Of a stretch of DNA of 64,000 bases, positions 27,753 through 36,902 are shown in pieces. The notes beneath the pieces are model-generated. The model saw only the letters and a program-made list of their open reading frames with translations. It did not search any database and was not told the DNA's origin. The DNA comes from Paenibacillus borealis (GTDB taxonomy: Bacteria; Bacillota; Bacilli; Paenibacillales; Paenibacillaceae), in NCBI RefSeq assembly GCF_000758665.1, contig NZ_CP009285.1, forward strand, positions 3,410,001 through 3,474,000, given 5' to 3'. A program made the translations under genes and the position numbers. How positions within the stretch are numbered: the first letter of the stretch is position 1; each line of letters opens with the position of its first letter.

Positions 27753-27836
27753 CTGCTCGGTTGCACCAACGGATATAATAACAGTATCGATTCCACTGGC
27801 AGCAACTTCCGTCGTTGTGTTTTTATAACTAAGCAT
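27753..27836 (-). pseudogene. 5' remnant of a creatininase-family gene
   Basis: On the minus strand, ATG 27836 lies behind a clean AGGAGG. It encodes a 28-codon stretch matching the start of creatininase-family amidohydrolases (SGIDTVIISVGATEQ, where intact members continue HGPHLP). Similarity stops after GATEQ and the frame then runs into the chemoreceptor terminator, so only the N-terminal piece survives. The catalytic metal ligands are lost. The assignment rests on one short motif. Confidence 0.55.
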
Positions 27837-27886
27837 TATAACCTCCTGATCATCGGGTCGCTTAATTATCCCCCGTAGAGAATTAC

Positions 27887-28969
27887 CTAAACCTTCATAT
27901 ATTGTCTATAAAGTTCTTCAAAGGTATCATAACGTTCGATTGGCTGGCCTGTGCGGTTATATTCTTCCAGATACTCATCCATCGCCAGCAGGAACTGCTC
28001 CTTAAATAAATCTAGCTGATCCGCATCGAAGTGTTGCATCAGATCAAACTTCCGGGTTCCCCGCGACTCCGTCATTTCATCCAGGAACTGCTGTGTCCCC
28101 ATAGCGGTATAGAAAGCATAGGATTTATCCTTCGCTTCGGTGCTGGCAATAATCTTATTGCGGTAGTTGCACCATAGCTCCTCATAGGTGCCCGCCAGAT
28201 TATCATAGGACGGGACGGGCTGGACTACATATTTTTGATAGAGGGAGTTGTACAGATTGTTAATACTACTCAGGAGTATATAGGAGGTATTTCTGATTTC
28301 ATCCATAGTCTTGGCATTAATGACATCCATATATATCGCTTCAAAATTGCCGGGAAGATACTGCCAGGTGGAAATGTCCTCCAGGTAACGCTTAAGCCCC
28401 CTTTTAAAATAAGTGTTATTCAAACTGGCCAGGGCATTTACCAGGTTGTATACAACCTCGCCTGAAGCCAGCCTGACGGCCCCAAGATCTCCAGCGAGCA
28501 GTGTATTCGCGTATTCCTGCTTGGCACTATCGAGCCACTTCTTCGCTCTGCCGATGCATTCGCTCCCGATAGGCTTAGCTAAAATATCCAGCGCCCTCTG
28601 TCTGTACGCATTGAATTTCTCCATATATTCCGGTTTGGCACAATAGAGCACCTGTAAATCTATCAGACTGGAATTCATCGGACTTTCAAGCGCAGCCTGA
28701 TCTTCAATCCTTGTCTCCCATGGAGTGCAATAGATATCGTATCCGACGTCCCCCAGTATGAAGCAGGAAGAGAAGTCCCAGCCCTGGTTGTTGTTGTTAA
28801 TAATAATTAGATCCAGATCGCTTTTGTCATGGAAATCTCCGGTACGAAAAGAGCCCGTAAGCCCGATCATTGCAATCTCCTCCGGAAAATCCCGCTTGGC
28901 CCGCTCAATAACCATGTTAATGAGTTTCTCGTTTTTGTGGAATAGCTCCTGTTGGTCAGCATTCTTCAT
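27887..28969 (-). CDS. nucleotidyltransferase-domain protein
   Basis: A 360-aa protein whose N-terminus carries the Pol-beta-type nucleotidyltransferase signature GSFRTGDFHDKSDLDLIII (about residues 39-57). It has the paired Asp residues for Mg-NTP; a third acidic residue is likely in VGYDIY. The large C-terminal helical region (about residues 130-360) resembles the substrate domains of antibiotic nucleotidyltransferases, but it is too divergent to name a drug. It has no ribosome-site ambiguity and stands alone. It could be an orphan resistance-type enzyme or a nucleic-acid-modifying toxin-like protein. Confidence 0.75.
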   Translation of the reverse strand: MKNADQQELFHKNEKLINMVIERAKRDFPEEIAMIGLTGSFRTGDFHDKSDLDLIIINNNNQGWDFSSCFILGDVGYDIYCTPWETRIEDQAALESPMNSSLIDLQVLYCAKPEYMEKFNAYRQRALDILAKPIGSECIGRAKKWLDSAKQEYANTLLAGDLGAVRLASGEVVYNLVNALASLNNTYFKRGLKRYLEDISTWQYLPGNFEAIYMDVINAKTMDEIRNTSYILLSSINNLYNSLYQKYVVQPVPSYDNLAGTYEELWCNYRNKIIASTEAKDKSYAFYTAMGTQQFLDEMTESRGTRKFDLMQHFDADQLDLFKEQFLLAMDEYLEEYNRTGQPIERYDTFEELYRQYMKV

Positions 28970-29231
28970 GTTTAGTTCCCCCTTGGCCCGCGCCTTGTTG
29001 TATTCATTGTATAAGCATCCTGCCTGCGGGGGTATGCCGACTTTAATTAGGTTTAATCTCTCCCGGTGTTGTTCAGTGGAATCGAGTGCTGCTGCTCCGC
29101 TCAGGAGTGCTGCATAAAAATATGTAATCCGTATTTATGCACATACTAATCATAGAATAAGCCATCGACCTCAACCTAGTGATATCTTATATTATTACCA
29201 TAATTAGTTAGTTCATAGGCTCACTCCGGGT

Positions 29232-29300
29232 CCGGTCCGTTTCTCTTGCGCTTGCGGTTTGCTGTTCTGCATATTGACGCAAGGAGCGGACCGGTCTTTT
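29232..29300 (+). other. large hairpin upstream of the GH87 gene
   Basis: CCGGTCCG and CGGACCGG form the outer stem, CTCTTGCG and CGCAAGGAG the inner stem with one bulge, around a 27-base loop. TCTTTTG follows the hairpin. It lies 170 bp before the GH87 start and could be an attenuator; otherwise the 500-bp gap holds no gene. Confidence 0.45.
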
Positions 29301-29468
29301 GAATGTGTAAGGGCAGCAGTGGGAGGAGGAGTGAACTGGCTGATTGCAACATATCTTCAGAACCGCAGGGGCGGCAGAATAAATCAAGGAGGCGAGGAGT
29401 ATAGGGGATCATTTATGAAAGCGCATACTTTAAAACGGCATCATAAAACTATGGGAGGTGGTTGTCAG

Positions 29469-32400
29469 ATGATTACCAGACACAAGGCTTCAGTGAAAAG
29501 GACATTCCTGCTGTACAGCTTGATACTTGCGCTATGTGTGGGCCAGCTGGCGTTATTCCCGGCAGTGGGGGCAGCGGCAGGCAATCTGGCTCAAGGCAAG
29601 ACGATTACCGCCAGCTCTGTGGGTGATGTGTATGTGGCAGCGAATGCCAATGACAGTAACCAGGGAACGTATTGGGAGAGTGCCAGCAATGCTTTTCCGC
29701 AATGGATCAAGGTCGATCTAGGCTCCAGCAGCAGCGTCAATCAGGTTGTACTCAAGCTGCCGTCAGCCTGGGAAGCAAGAACACAGACATTGTCCGTTCA
29801 AGGCAGTACGGATGATGCTTCTTACAGCAATCTGGCTGCCTCAGCAGCCTACAGCTTCAATCCTTCCAGCGGCTCTAACACAGTCACGGTCAACTTCACT
29901 GCTGCAACAGCCCGCTATATTAAAATAAACTTCACGGCCAACACCGGCTGGCCTGCTGCGCAGCTGTCTGAACTTGAAGTGTACGGAACCGCGGTTTCTC
30001 CGCCGGGAACTTATGAAGCGGAAGCTGCCGCCTTGTCCGGCGGGGCCAAGACCAACACGGATCACACCGGCTATACCGGGTCTGCGTTTGTTGACGGCTA
30101 TCTTGCCCAGGGAGCAGCCACAACCTTCACTGTCTCGGCTGCATCCGCAGGCAATTACAGCGCAGCGCTGCGGTATGCCAATGCCTCCGGCAGCACCAAG
30201 ACGCTGAGTGTCTATGTGAACGGGGCCAAGATCAAGCAGACCTCGCTTGCCAATCTGGCTAACTGGGATACCTGGTCCACACAGGCAGAAATTCTTGCTT
30301 TAACAGCCGGAAATAACACTATTGCCTACAAATACGATGCGTCCGACTCCGGCAACGTGAATCTGGATCAACTGGTTCTGACCGTCTCAACGGCACCGAC
30401 CGCTACGGCTACACCCGTTCCGACGGTAGCGCCAACAGCCACACCTGTCCCAACGCCGACTGTTGCGCCGACGGCTACACCTACCGTAGCTCCGACTGCC
30501 ACACCAGCAGTAACTCCAACAGTAACTCCAACAGTAACCCCGTCTCCAACTCCAGTTATCACACCAACACCTTCGCCAACCGCTTCGCCGACGGCTTCCC
30601 CAAGCGCGGGTCCCGGCTCGAACCTGGCGATCGGCAAGTCCATTAATGCTTCATCTTCTGTATTTACATTTGTACCCGCCAATGCCAATGACGGAGACGT
30701 GAATACGTACTGGGAAGGGGCGGGCGGAAGCTATCCGAATACGCTGACTGTGAACCTTGGCGCGAATGCCAATGTAACTTCGGTAGTCGTGAAGCTGAAT
30801 CCGGCTGCAGCCTGGGCTACCCGTACCCAAACCATTCAGGTACTGGGTCATAACCAGTCTACAGGCACCTTCACTAGTCTAGTGCCGGCCACGGTGTACA
30901 CCTTTAACCCGGCCAGTGGCAACTCCGTGACCATTCCAGTCACCACAACGGCCAGTGAGCTGCAATTGAAATTCACTACGAACTCCGGTTCAAGCGCCGG
31001 ACAGGTAGCTGAATTTCAGATCATCGGCACACCGGCTGCGAATCCGGATCTTACAGTGACGGCGATGTCCTGGAGCCCTTCTGCTCCGGTAGAGACCGAT
31101 GTCATCACGCTGAACGCTACCGTTAAGAACGCCGGGTCTGCTTCTTCGGCAGCAACAACCGTCGGCTTCTATCTTGGCACCACGCTTGCCGGAACAGCAC
31201 CAGTCGGTGTTCTGGCCGCAGGAGCTTCGGCCACAGTGTCGCTGAACATCGGCGCCAAAGATGCAGCAACCTATGCATTAAGTGCAAAGGTCGACGAGAA
31301 CAACACCGTCATTGAGCTGAATGAAGGGAATAACAGCTACTCGAATCCTGCATCGCTTACCGTAAATCCCGTATCCAGCTCGGATCTGATCGCTTCTCCG
31401 GTCAGCTGGTCTCCGGGTAATCCTGCTGGCGGGAATACAGTGAGCTTCTCCTTGGCTATTAAGAATCAGGGAACGGCGGCTTCCGCCAGTGGTGCACATA
31501 ACCTCACGCTGACCTTGACTGATGCGACCACCGGTGCGGTAATCAAAACGCTGACCGGCACTTATAACGGTGTCATTGCCAGCGGAAGCATAACGGCTCC
31601 GGTTGCCCTTGGAACCTGGACCGCTGTGAACGGGAAATATAATGTAAAAACTGAAATTGCCGTAGACGCCAATGAACTTGCAGTGAAGCGGGCCAACAAC
31701 ATCCAGAATCAGTCGCTCTACATCGGACGCGGGGCCAATATGCCTTACGACATGTATGAAGCGGAGGACGGGGTTGTCGGGGGCGGAGCTGTCAAGCTGA
31801 ATCCGAACCGCAATATCGGTGATCTTGCCGGTGAAGCCTCAGGCAGAAGAGCAGTCACATTGAATACTACTGGCAGCTATGTTGAGTTCACCACCAAAGC
31901 CAGCACCAATACGCTCGTTACCCGGTTCTCGATTCCGGACTCGGCAAGCGGTGATGGAACAACGGCTACACTTAATATTTATGTGAACGGTGTATTCAAT
32001 AAAGCCATTACGCTGAATTCCAAATACGCCTGGCTGTACGGCTCAGAGATCAGCCCGGGCAATTCGCCAAGCGCCGGTTCTCCGCGCCACATCTATGATG
32101 AAGCGAATATTATGTTCGACAGCACCATTCCGGCTGGCAGCACAATCAGACTTCAGAAGGACGCAGCCAACACTTCACAGTATGCGATTGACTTCGTCAG
32201 CCTGGAGCAGGTAGCGCCGATCGCCAATCCGGACCCGTCCAAGTATACGGTTCCGCTGGGCTTCACGCACCAGGATGTGCAGAATGCGATTGATAAAGTC
32301 CGTATGGATACGACCGGCAACCTTGTGGGTGTATATCTTCCAGCCGGATCGTATGAAACCTCGAACAAGTTCCAGGTCTACGGCAAACCTATTAAAATTG

Positions 32401-33410
32401 TCGGAGCCGGTCCCTGGTATACCCGGTTCTATGCGCCGGTTAACCAGTCCAATACGGATGTTGGCTTCAGAGCTACCGATTCTGCGAATGGCTCCACCTT
32501 CTCGGGGTTTGCCTATTTCGGCAACTATACCTCACGCATTGACGGTCCTGGAAAAGTGTTCGACTTCTCCAATGTAGCGAACATTACGATTGACAACATC
32601 TGGACCGAACATCAGGTATGTATGTACTGGGGTGCAAATACCGATTACATGGTGATCCGAAACTCGCGTATCCGCAACACCTTCGCCGACGGCATCAACA
32701 TGACCAACGGCAGCACGAATAACCTCGTGTCCAACAATGAAGCACGGGCGACCGGAGATGACAGCTTCGCGCTGTTCTCGGCGATCGATTCCGGCGGCTC
32801 GGACATGAAGGACAATGTATACGAGAACCTGACCTCGATCCTGACCTGGCGTGCAGCCGGTGTGGCCGTCTATGGCGGTTATGCGAACACCTTCCGCAAC
32901 ATCTATATTGCGGATACGCTCTGCTATTCCGGGATTACGATCAGCTCGCTCGACTTCGGTTATGCCATGAACGGGTTCGGCGCATCGCCGACGACGAATT
33001 TCCAGAACATTTCGGTTGTCCGGGCGGGCGGACATTTCTGGGGCTCACAGACCTTCCCGGCCATCTGGGTATTCTCCGCCTCCAAGGTGTTCCAGGGCAT
33101 CCGGGTCAGCGATGTGGATATTATTGATCCGACCTATCACGGGATCATGTTCCAGACCAACTATGTCGGCAATTCACCGCAGTTCCCTGTAGCGGATACC
33201 ATCTTTACGAACATCACGATTTCCGGTGCGCAGAAGAGCGGCGACGCGTTCGACGCCAAGTCCGGAGTCGGCATCTGGGCCAACGAATCGGCCGAAGCAG
33301 GCCAGGGCCCGGCGGTAGGCAACGTTGTCTTCAACAATCTGAAGATCCTGAACACCGTAACTCCTATTAAAAATACTACGTCGACGTTTACGATTACTGT
33401 GAATCCGTAG
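29469..33410 (+). CDS. GH87 alpha-1,3-glucanase (mutanase/mycodextranase type), multidomain
   Basis: A secreted 1313-aa endo-glucanase for alpha-1,3-glucan of fungal walls and dental-type biofilm glucans. GGGAGGTGG just before 29469 sets the start; earlier in-frame ATGs at 29415 and 29451 are less suited. Order: signal peptide to about 35; discoidin 1 (37-174); CBM6-type domain (180-307); Pro/Thr linker (307-380); discoidin 2 (382-520); two CARDB-like domains (525-755); a CBM-like module (761-916); GH87 right-handed beta-helix (924-1313). This matches the known Agl-KA order from Bacillus circulans KA-304. Asp1074, Asp1097 and Asp1098 (FADGIN, TGDDSF) keep the 23/24-residue spacing of the Agl-KA catalytic acids. 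Confidence 0.92.
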   Translation: MITRHKASVKRTFLLYSLILALCVGQLALFPAVGAAAGNLAQGKTITASSVGDVYVAANANDSNQGTYWESASNAFPQWIKVDLGSSSSVNQVVLKLPSAWEARTQTLSVQGSTDDASYSNLAASAAYSFNPSSGSNTVTVNFTAATARYIKINFTANTGWPAAQLSELEVYGTAVSPPGTYEAEAAALSGGAKTNTDHTGYTGSAFVDGYLAQGAATTFTVSAASAGNYSAALRYANASGSTKTLSVYVNGAKIKQTSLANLANWDTWSTQAEILALTAGNNTIAYKYDASDSGNVNLDQLVLTVSTAPTATATPVPTVAPTATPVPTPTVAPTATPTVAPTATPAVTPTVTPTVTPSPTPVITPTPSPTASPTASPSAGPGSNLAIGKSINASSSVFTFVPANANDGDVNTYWEGAGGSYPNTLTVNLGANANVTSVVVKLNPAAAWATRTQTIQVLGHNQSTGTFTSLVPATVYTFNPASGNSVTIPVTTTASELQLKFTTNSGSSAGQVAEFQIIGTPAANPDLTVTAMSWSPSAPVETDVITLNATVKNAGSASSAATTVGFYLGTTLAGTAPVGVLAAGASATVSLNIGAKDAATYALSAKVDENNTVIELNEGNNSYSNPASLTVNPVSSSDLIASPVSWSPGNPAGGNTVSFSLAIKNQGTAASASGAHNLTLTLTDATTGAVIKTLTGTYNGVIASGSITAPVALGTWTAVNGKYNVKTEIAVDANELAVKRANNIQNQSLYIGRGANMPYDMYEAEDGVVGGGAVKLNPNRNIGDLAGEASGRRAVTLNTTGSYVEFTTKASTNTLVTRFSIPDSASGDGTTATLNIYVNGVFNKAITLNSKYAWLYGSEISPGNSPSAGSPRHIYDEANIMFDSTIPAGSTIRLQKDAANTSQYAIDFVSLEQVAPIANPDPSKYTVPLGFTHQDVQNAIDKVRMDTTGNLVGVYLPAGSYETSNKFQVYGKPIKIVGAGPWYTRFYAPVNQSNTDVGFRATDSANGSTFSGFAYFGNYTSRIDGPGKVFDFSNVANITIDNIWTEHQVCMYWGANTDYMVIRNSRIRNTFADGINMTNGSTNNLVSNNEARATGDDSFALFSAIDSGGSDMKDNVYENLTSILTWRAAGVAVYGGYANTFRNIYIADTLCYSGITISSLDFGYAMNGFGASPTTNFQNISVVRAGGHFWGSQTFPAIWVFSASKVFQGIRVSDVDIIDPTYHGIMFQTNYVGNSPQFPVADTIFTNITISGAQKSGDAFDAKSGVGIWANESAEAGQGPAVGNVVFNNLKILNTVTPIKNTTSTFTITVNP

Positions 33411-33494
33411 AGCTGAAATAGTATAGCTGATTATTGTATGGCTGAATATTGCTCAGCTGCATTATGCTAAGTTGCATAATATTCAGCGTACTGC

Positions 33495-33530
33495 AAAAAC
33501 CGCTTCCCGTGTGTCCGGGGGGCGGTTTTT
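33495..33530 (+). terminator. intrinsic terminator after GH87 gene
   Basis: AAAAACCGC and GCGGTTTTT arms flank a GC-rich loop. A second hairpin with arms GCTGAATATT and AATATTCAGC lies just before it at about 33440-33486. Confidence 0.8.
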
Positions 33531-33633
33531 CCCGTTGAAAGGGATAACTGTCCTCCTATGGACAGCATAACCGGTTCATCTTGGAACCGGGTCTAGGACT
33601 GTATGTACAACGAGCCACCTAACTGCGGAAATC

Positions 33634-33853
33634 CTGCAGGTTATACAACATTTCAGGCTCAAGCTTGCCTAACGGCCAGAAATCCTGCATATTTTACAAC
33701 ATTTCAGGCTCTATTCCGCCTAAAATTCGGAAATATTGTATGTTATACAACAATTAAGGAGTTATCTTGCTTATCTGAGGAGAATTATTGTATTTTGTAC
33801 AACAATCCGTAATTTGGCTCGCTCATCTGCTGAAAATCCTGCATAAAGTACAA
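33634..33853. repeat. five direct palindromic repeats at 51-52 bp period
   Basis: 15-bp cores (YTGYA-N5-TACAA) start at 33634, 33685, 33736, 33788 and 33839, all in one orientation; a shortened core is at 33599. The first two spacers are related to each other: both begin CATTTCAGGCTC, contain GCCTAA and end GAAAT. Each could therefore fold into its own GGC/GCC hairpin. The cores are the same family as the inverted arrays at 7.9, 15.5 and 57.8 kb. Confidence 0.85.
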
Positions 33854-34050
33854 CAATTCCGTTTGTGTCCCACATTACCGATGTTATCCATGCTAGTTAG
33901 TCCTGTATCCGCGCTAACCTTACTATTCTCGCAGCCCTTGCAGCCCCCGCAGCCACACACCCCGCAGCCACACATTCCGTAACTCACACTCCCGCCGCCA
34001 TGCACCACACATCTCCCCACAGATCGCCGTTCAGCATTAAGTTCACTCAT
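33823..34050 (-). CDS. possible small Cys/Gly-rich peptide
   Basis: A 75-codon minus-strand frame from ATG 34050 with GAGGG five bases upstream encodes a striking Cys-Gly cluster, MCGCGVCGCGGCKGCEN, and three more Cys at the end. Such Cys/Gly-rich tails resemble precursors of heterocycle-containing peptides, but no modification enzyme is nearby. The C-terminal end overlaps the palindrome array. The low-complexity DNA could equally have produced this frame by chance. Confidence 0.2.
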   Translation of the reverse strand: MSELNAERRSVGRCVVHGGGSVSYGMCGCGVCGCGGCKGCENSKVSADTGLTSMDNIGNVGHKRNCCTLCRIFSR

Positions 34051-34236
34051 ACAAGCCCTCTGGCTCCACAATTCAAGCGGGCATAGGCTTTTCACTATTG
34101 TACCCGGTGATTTTCATAGGGTTTCGGGCTTGAGCATACCCTCCAATTTGGGGAAATCGACAAGAGCTACCTGATAGCGATACAATGGAAGCTACATCTT
34201 GCATAAGACAAACACAGGAATAAGGGAGGCATATAG

Positions 34237-35160
34237 ATGACTAAGCGGGTAGTTAATAATATTACGGAGCTGATCGGCGGTACGCCGGTTGTACGCTTGA
34301 ACCGCATTACCGGACCGGAGGATGCGGAGCTGTATGTGAAGCTGGAGATGTTCAATCCCAGCGGCAGCGTTAAGGACCGGGCCGCGTATAATCTGATTCT
34401 GCAGGCGGAGCTGGACGGGCGGCTGCAGCCTGGCGGGACGATCATTGAGCCGACGAGCGGCAATACCGGCATCGGCCTGGCGATGAATGCGGCAGCGAAG
34501 GGCTATAAGGCAATCCTGATTATGCCGGATAATATGACGAAGGAACGGATCAATATCCTGAAGGCCTACGGCGCGGAGGTTGTGCTGACGCCGGCAGCGG
34601 AGCGGATGCCGGGCGCGATTGCCAAGGCAGTGAAGCTGGGCCAGGAGATCCCCGGGAGCTTCATTCCCCAGCAGTTCGAGAACAAAGCGAATCCGGACAT
34701 CCACCGCATCACCACCGCTCCGGAAATTCTGGAGCAGATGGAAGGCAGACTGGACGTATTTGTTGCCACCTCGGGAACAGGCGGCACGATTACCGGAACG
34801 GGAGAGGCGCTGCGTGAGCAACTGCCAGAGCTCCGCGTGGTTGTCGTGGAGCCGCAAGGCTCACCAGTGCTCTCCGGCGGCAAGCCTGGACCGCATAAGC
34901 TGGTGGGCACCAGCCCCGGCTTCGTGCCGGCGATTCTGAACACCGGCATTTATAATGATATAGTGCAGGTATCCGATGAAGATGCATTGGATATGGTAAG
35001 GAGGTTGGCCAGTACTGAAGGGATCCTGATTGGCCCTTCCGGCGGGGCAGCGGTATGGACAGCGCTGCAGGAAGCCCGGCGTCTGGGGCATGGCAAGCGC
35101 GTGTTGTGTATTGCTCCAGATACTGGTGAACGCTACCTTAGTATGGGCATATTCGAATAA
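34237..35160 (+). CDS. cysK: cysteine synthase (O-acetylserine sulfhydrylase)
   Basis: A 307-aa PLP enzyme making L-cysteine from O-acetyl-L-serine and sulfide. The PLP Lys46 lies in NPSGSVKDR, and the substrate loop PTSGNTGIGL follows at about residues 72-81. The phosphate loop SGTGGTITGTG and the C-terminal Ser in GPSGGAA complete the fold-type II signature. The length is standard for CysK. A GGGAGG ribosome site precedes the ATG. A lipoprotein gene follows 19 bp downstream, probably co-transcribed. No S-box or T-box leader was recognised in the region before it. Confidence 0.95.
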   Translation: MTKRVVNNITELIGGTPVVRLNRITGPEDAELYVKLEMFNPSGSVKDRAAYNLILQAELDGRLQPGGTIIEPTSGNTGIGLAMNAAAKGYKAILIMPDNMTKERINILKAYGAEVVLTPAAERMPGAIAKAVKLGQEIPGSFIPQQFENKANPDIHRITTAPEILEQMEGRLDVFVATSGTGGTITGTGEALREQLPELRVVVVEPQGSPVLSGGKPGPHKLVGTSPGFVPAILNTGIYNDIVQVSDEDALDMVRRLASTEGILIGPSGGAAVWTALQEARRLGHGKRVLCIAPDTGERYLSMGIFE

Positions 35161-35179
35161 CTCCACTGGAGGATACCCA

Positions 35180-36205
35180 ATGAATCGAGTGAAGAGAAGT
35201 TCCCGGCACCGGCTGAAAGCTGCCGGACTGATTATTCTTACGGCAGTGGTAATCTCAAGCTTGTCCGGCTGTTCGCGGTCTGAAAGCAACGGTACTACAG
35301 GGAGTAATGAGTCTTCGGCCAAACCATCATCTGCGGCGGAGCAGAGCCTATCGCCTGTACCGCAGCAGACGGCTGTTACACCTACGGCAGCCCCTGCTTC
35401 ATCTGCTCCGGCCACCGAATCGCCTGCCTTGGCGGCTTTCCTCGATCCCGCCAAGCTACAGCCCGTATTCGGCTTCGCCGATGAGACCGGAAGTCATCTT
35501 CTTGTGACTTCACAGGAAGACGGGAGCGGGAAGCAGATGGAATCCTTGAATACCGCCATTGGCAACGGAGGTCAGGTGCTGGCCGTGAAGTTCGAGAAGC
35601 AGCAAGCGGGGAGTGAGGACAGCAATGGACGGGAACTGGCGAATAATTTCGCTAATCTGTCCGGCTATCTCTACACGGTAGAGAGTGGTGCTGCGAAAGC
35701 GGATGAAACCTATTATCTGGTTGATTCCTCCAGCTTCCCGCCGGCTGCATTAGTAGATCTGCAACCCGCCGACCCGGCAGCTCCGCAGCTTGCAGCCGGA
35801 GATCCGGTGCGGAAGAGCATAGCTGCCGTTAAGCACCGGGAGCTTCAGTCCGCCTGGAAGCTGGCTGATCTGGCCCCGGATAGGGAGCTGTATCTGGTCC
35901 AGTTCACAAGGCAGGATAAGGATATGCTCTTCAGTCTTGTCCTGAATGAAGACGGGAAGCTCAGCTTCATGGATTATCCCGCTGTTATGGAGAGCGATGA
36001 ATATTCGGTCTGGCGTGTTGATGACGGCGGTGAGATGCGGCCGGAGATGTTCTCGTTATTGTTTGCGGCACAGTCGGCGGACGGATTACTGCTCGGGCTG
36101 AACTGGTGGGGAGCGGAGGGAGTGAACTCCTTCTTCCTGTTACAGCAGGGCAATACCTTCAAAGAACTGGAGATCCAATACGGCCGGTATACTTCGCCTA
36201 TATAA
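35180..36205 (+). CDS. putative lipoprotein, unknown
   Basis: A 341-aa lipoprotein with a twin-basic N-terminus (RVKRSSRHRLKAAG), hydrophobic stretch and lipobox LSGC. A Ser/Thr/Pro/Ala-rich linker runs to about residue 85, then a globular domain without recognised motifs (DPAKLQPVFGFADETGSHLL, ending in a Trp-rich part near SADGLLLGLNWWGAEGVN). The ATG at 35180 has GGAGG upstream. It is likely co-expressed with cysK, but no functional link is evident. It ends at a bidirectional terminator. Confidence 0.75.
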   Translation: MNRVKRSSRHRLKAAGLIILTAVVISSLSGCSRSESNGTTGSNESSAKPSSAAEQSLSPVPQQTAVTPTAAPASSAPATESPALAAFLDPAKLQPVFGFADETGSHLLVTSQEDGSGKQMESLNTAIGNGGQVLAVKFEKQQAGSEDSNGRELANNFANLSGYLYTVESGAAKADETYYLVDSSSFPPAALVDLQPADPAAPQLAAGDPVRKSIAAVKHRELQSAWKLADLAPDRELYLVQFTRQDKDMLFSLVLNEDGKLSFMDYPAVMESDEYSVWRVDDGGEMRPEMFSLLFAAQSADGLLLGLNWWGAEGVNSFFLLQQGNTFKELEIQYGRYTSPI

Positions 36206-36233
36206 GGCGGGGGATTAGACCGCTAACGAAGAC

Positions 36234-36273
36234 AAAGGCTCCCCGTCACCTTTTGGTGACAGAGGAGCCTTTG
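36234..36273. terminator. bidirectional terminator between convergent genes
   Basis: AAAGGCTCC/GGAGCCTTT outer arms and GTCACC/GGTGAC inner arms form a long stem. It terminates the lipoprotein gene and overlaps the last codons of the convergent vanZ-like gene. Confidence 0.8.
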
Positions 36274-36854
36274 CCGGATATGGCAGGAGGATTAGACTTC
36301 GTATCATAGATGATCCTTCTATTTTGCGCTGGCGCGGGATCGTCCTTATTGATTTGACCGCTTTTCCCGCTTGGCTTAAATGCCTTGATCAGAGGCCGGA
36401 ACAGGAGATAACCCAGCACACCCCCAAGCGTATTCAGAATGAGATCGTCCACATCAAAGGTTCCGATGGAGAATACCGCCTGCGCACATTCAAGCACCGC
36501 ACTTAATGCGAAAGAGCGCAGCAGAACACCGGTGAAGGAGCCGCCGCCTTTTCCATTCGGGGACAGTAGCACAAGGAATATGCCATAAGGGATAAACAAG
36601 GCAATATTTCCCGCGAAATTAAGCATGGTAGTAGGTGTGAGATGATGATACGTATTGGACAGGGTAGCGAGCGGAACAAAGTTTCCTGTGCGCAGACTGC
36701 CGGCGATATTATCCGGGCTCTTCTGCAGCTGCTGCCAGAGAAAGCTGAAGTTAATCGAACCAAACTTGAATAAGATGATTTTGAAGAGTACATAGATGTA
36801 TACGGCGAAAAGTGCCTGCAACCCGTATATTCTCAGTTTGTGTGCCGGATTCAT
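36246..36854 (-). CDS. VanZ family membrane protein
   Basis: A 202-aa membrane protein of the VanZ family. Four or five TM helices are visible (LQALFAVYIYVLFKIILFKF, MLNFAGNIALFIPYGIFLVL, SFALSAVLECAQAVF, LILNTLGGVLGYLLF). NIALFIPYG and the DVDDLILNTLGG end are family hallmarks. VanZ is linked to low-level teicoplanin tolerance. The hydrophilic C-terminal tail (about residues 165-202) is longer than usual and overlaps the terminator. It is the last gene of the van-like cluster, 48 bp after the vanY-like gene. Confidence 0.87.
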   Translation of the reverse strand: MNPAHKLRIYGLQALFAVYIYVLFKIILFKFGSINFSFLWQQLQKSPDNIAGSLRTGNFVPLATLSNTYHHLTPTTMLNFAGNIALFIPYGIFLVLLSPNGKGGGSFTGVLLRSFALSAVLECAQAVFSIGTFDVDDLILNTLGGVLGYLLFRPLIKAFKPSGKSGQINKDDPAPAQNRRIIYDTKSNPPAISGKGSSVTKR

Positions 36855-36902
36855 TCCGCATCACCGCCTTCTCTTAGGTTATATTGTTATATGGCTTGGC
36901 TC

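Noticed and set aside
27887..28969. Specific antibiotic nucleotidyltransferase (such as lincosamide or kanamycin type)
   Set aside because: Only the general nucleotidyltransferase motif is visible; the substrate domain is too divergent to name a drug.
34060..34236. S-box or T-box leader before cysK
   Set aside because: No conserved S-box or T-box core sequence was seen and no terminator/antiterminator pair could be drawn.
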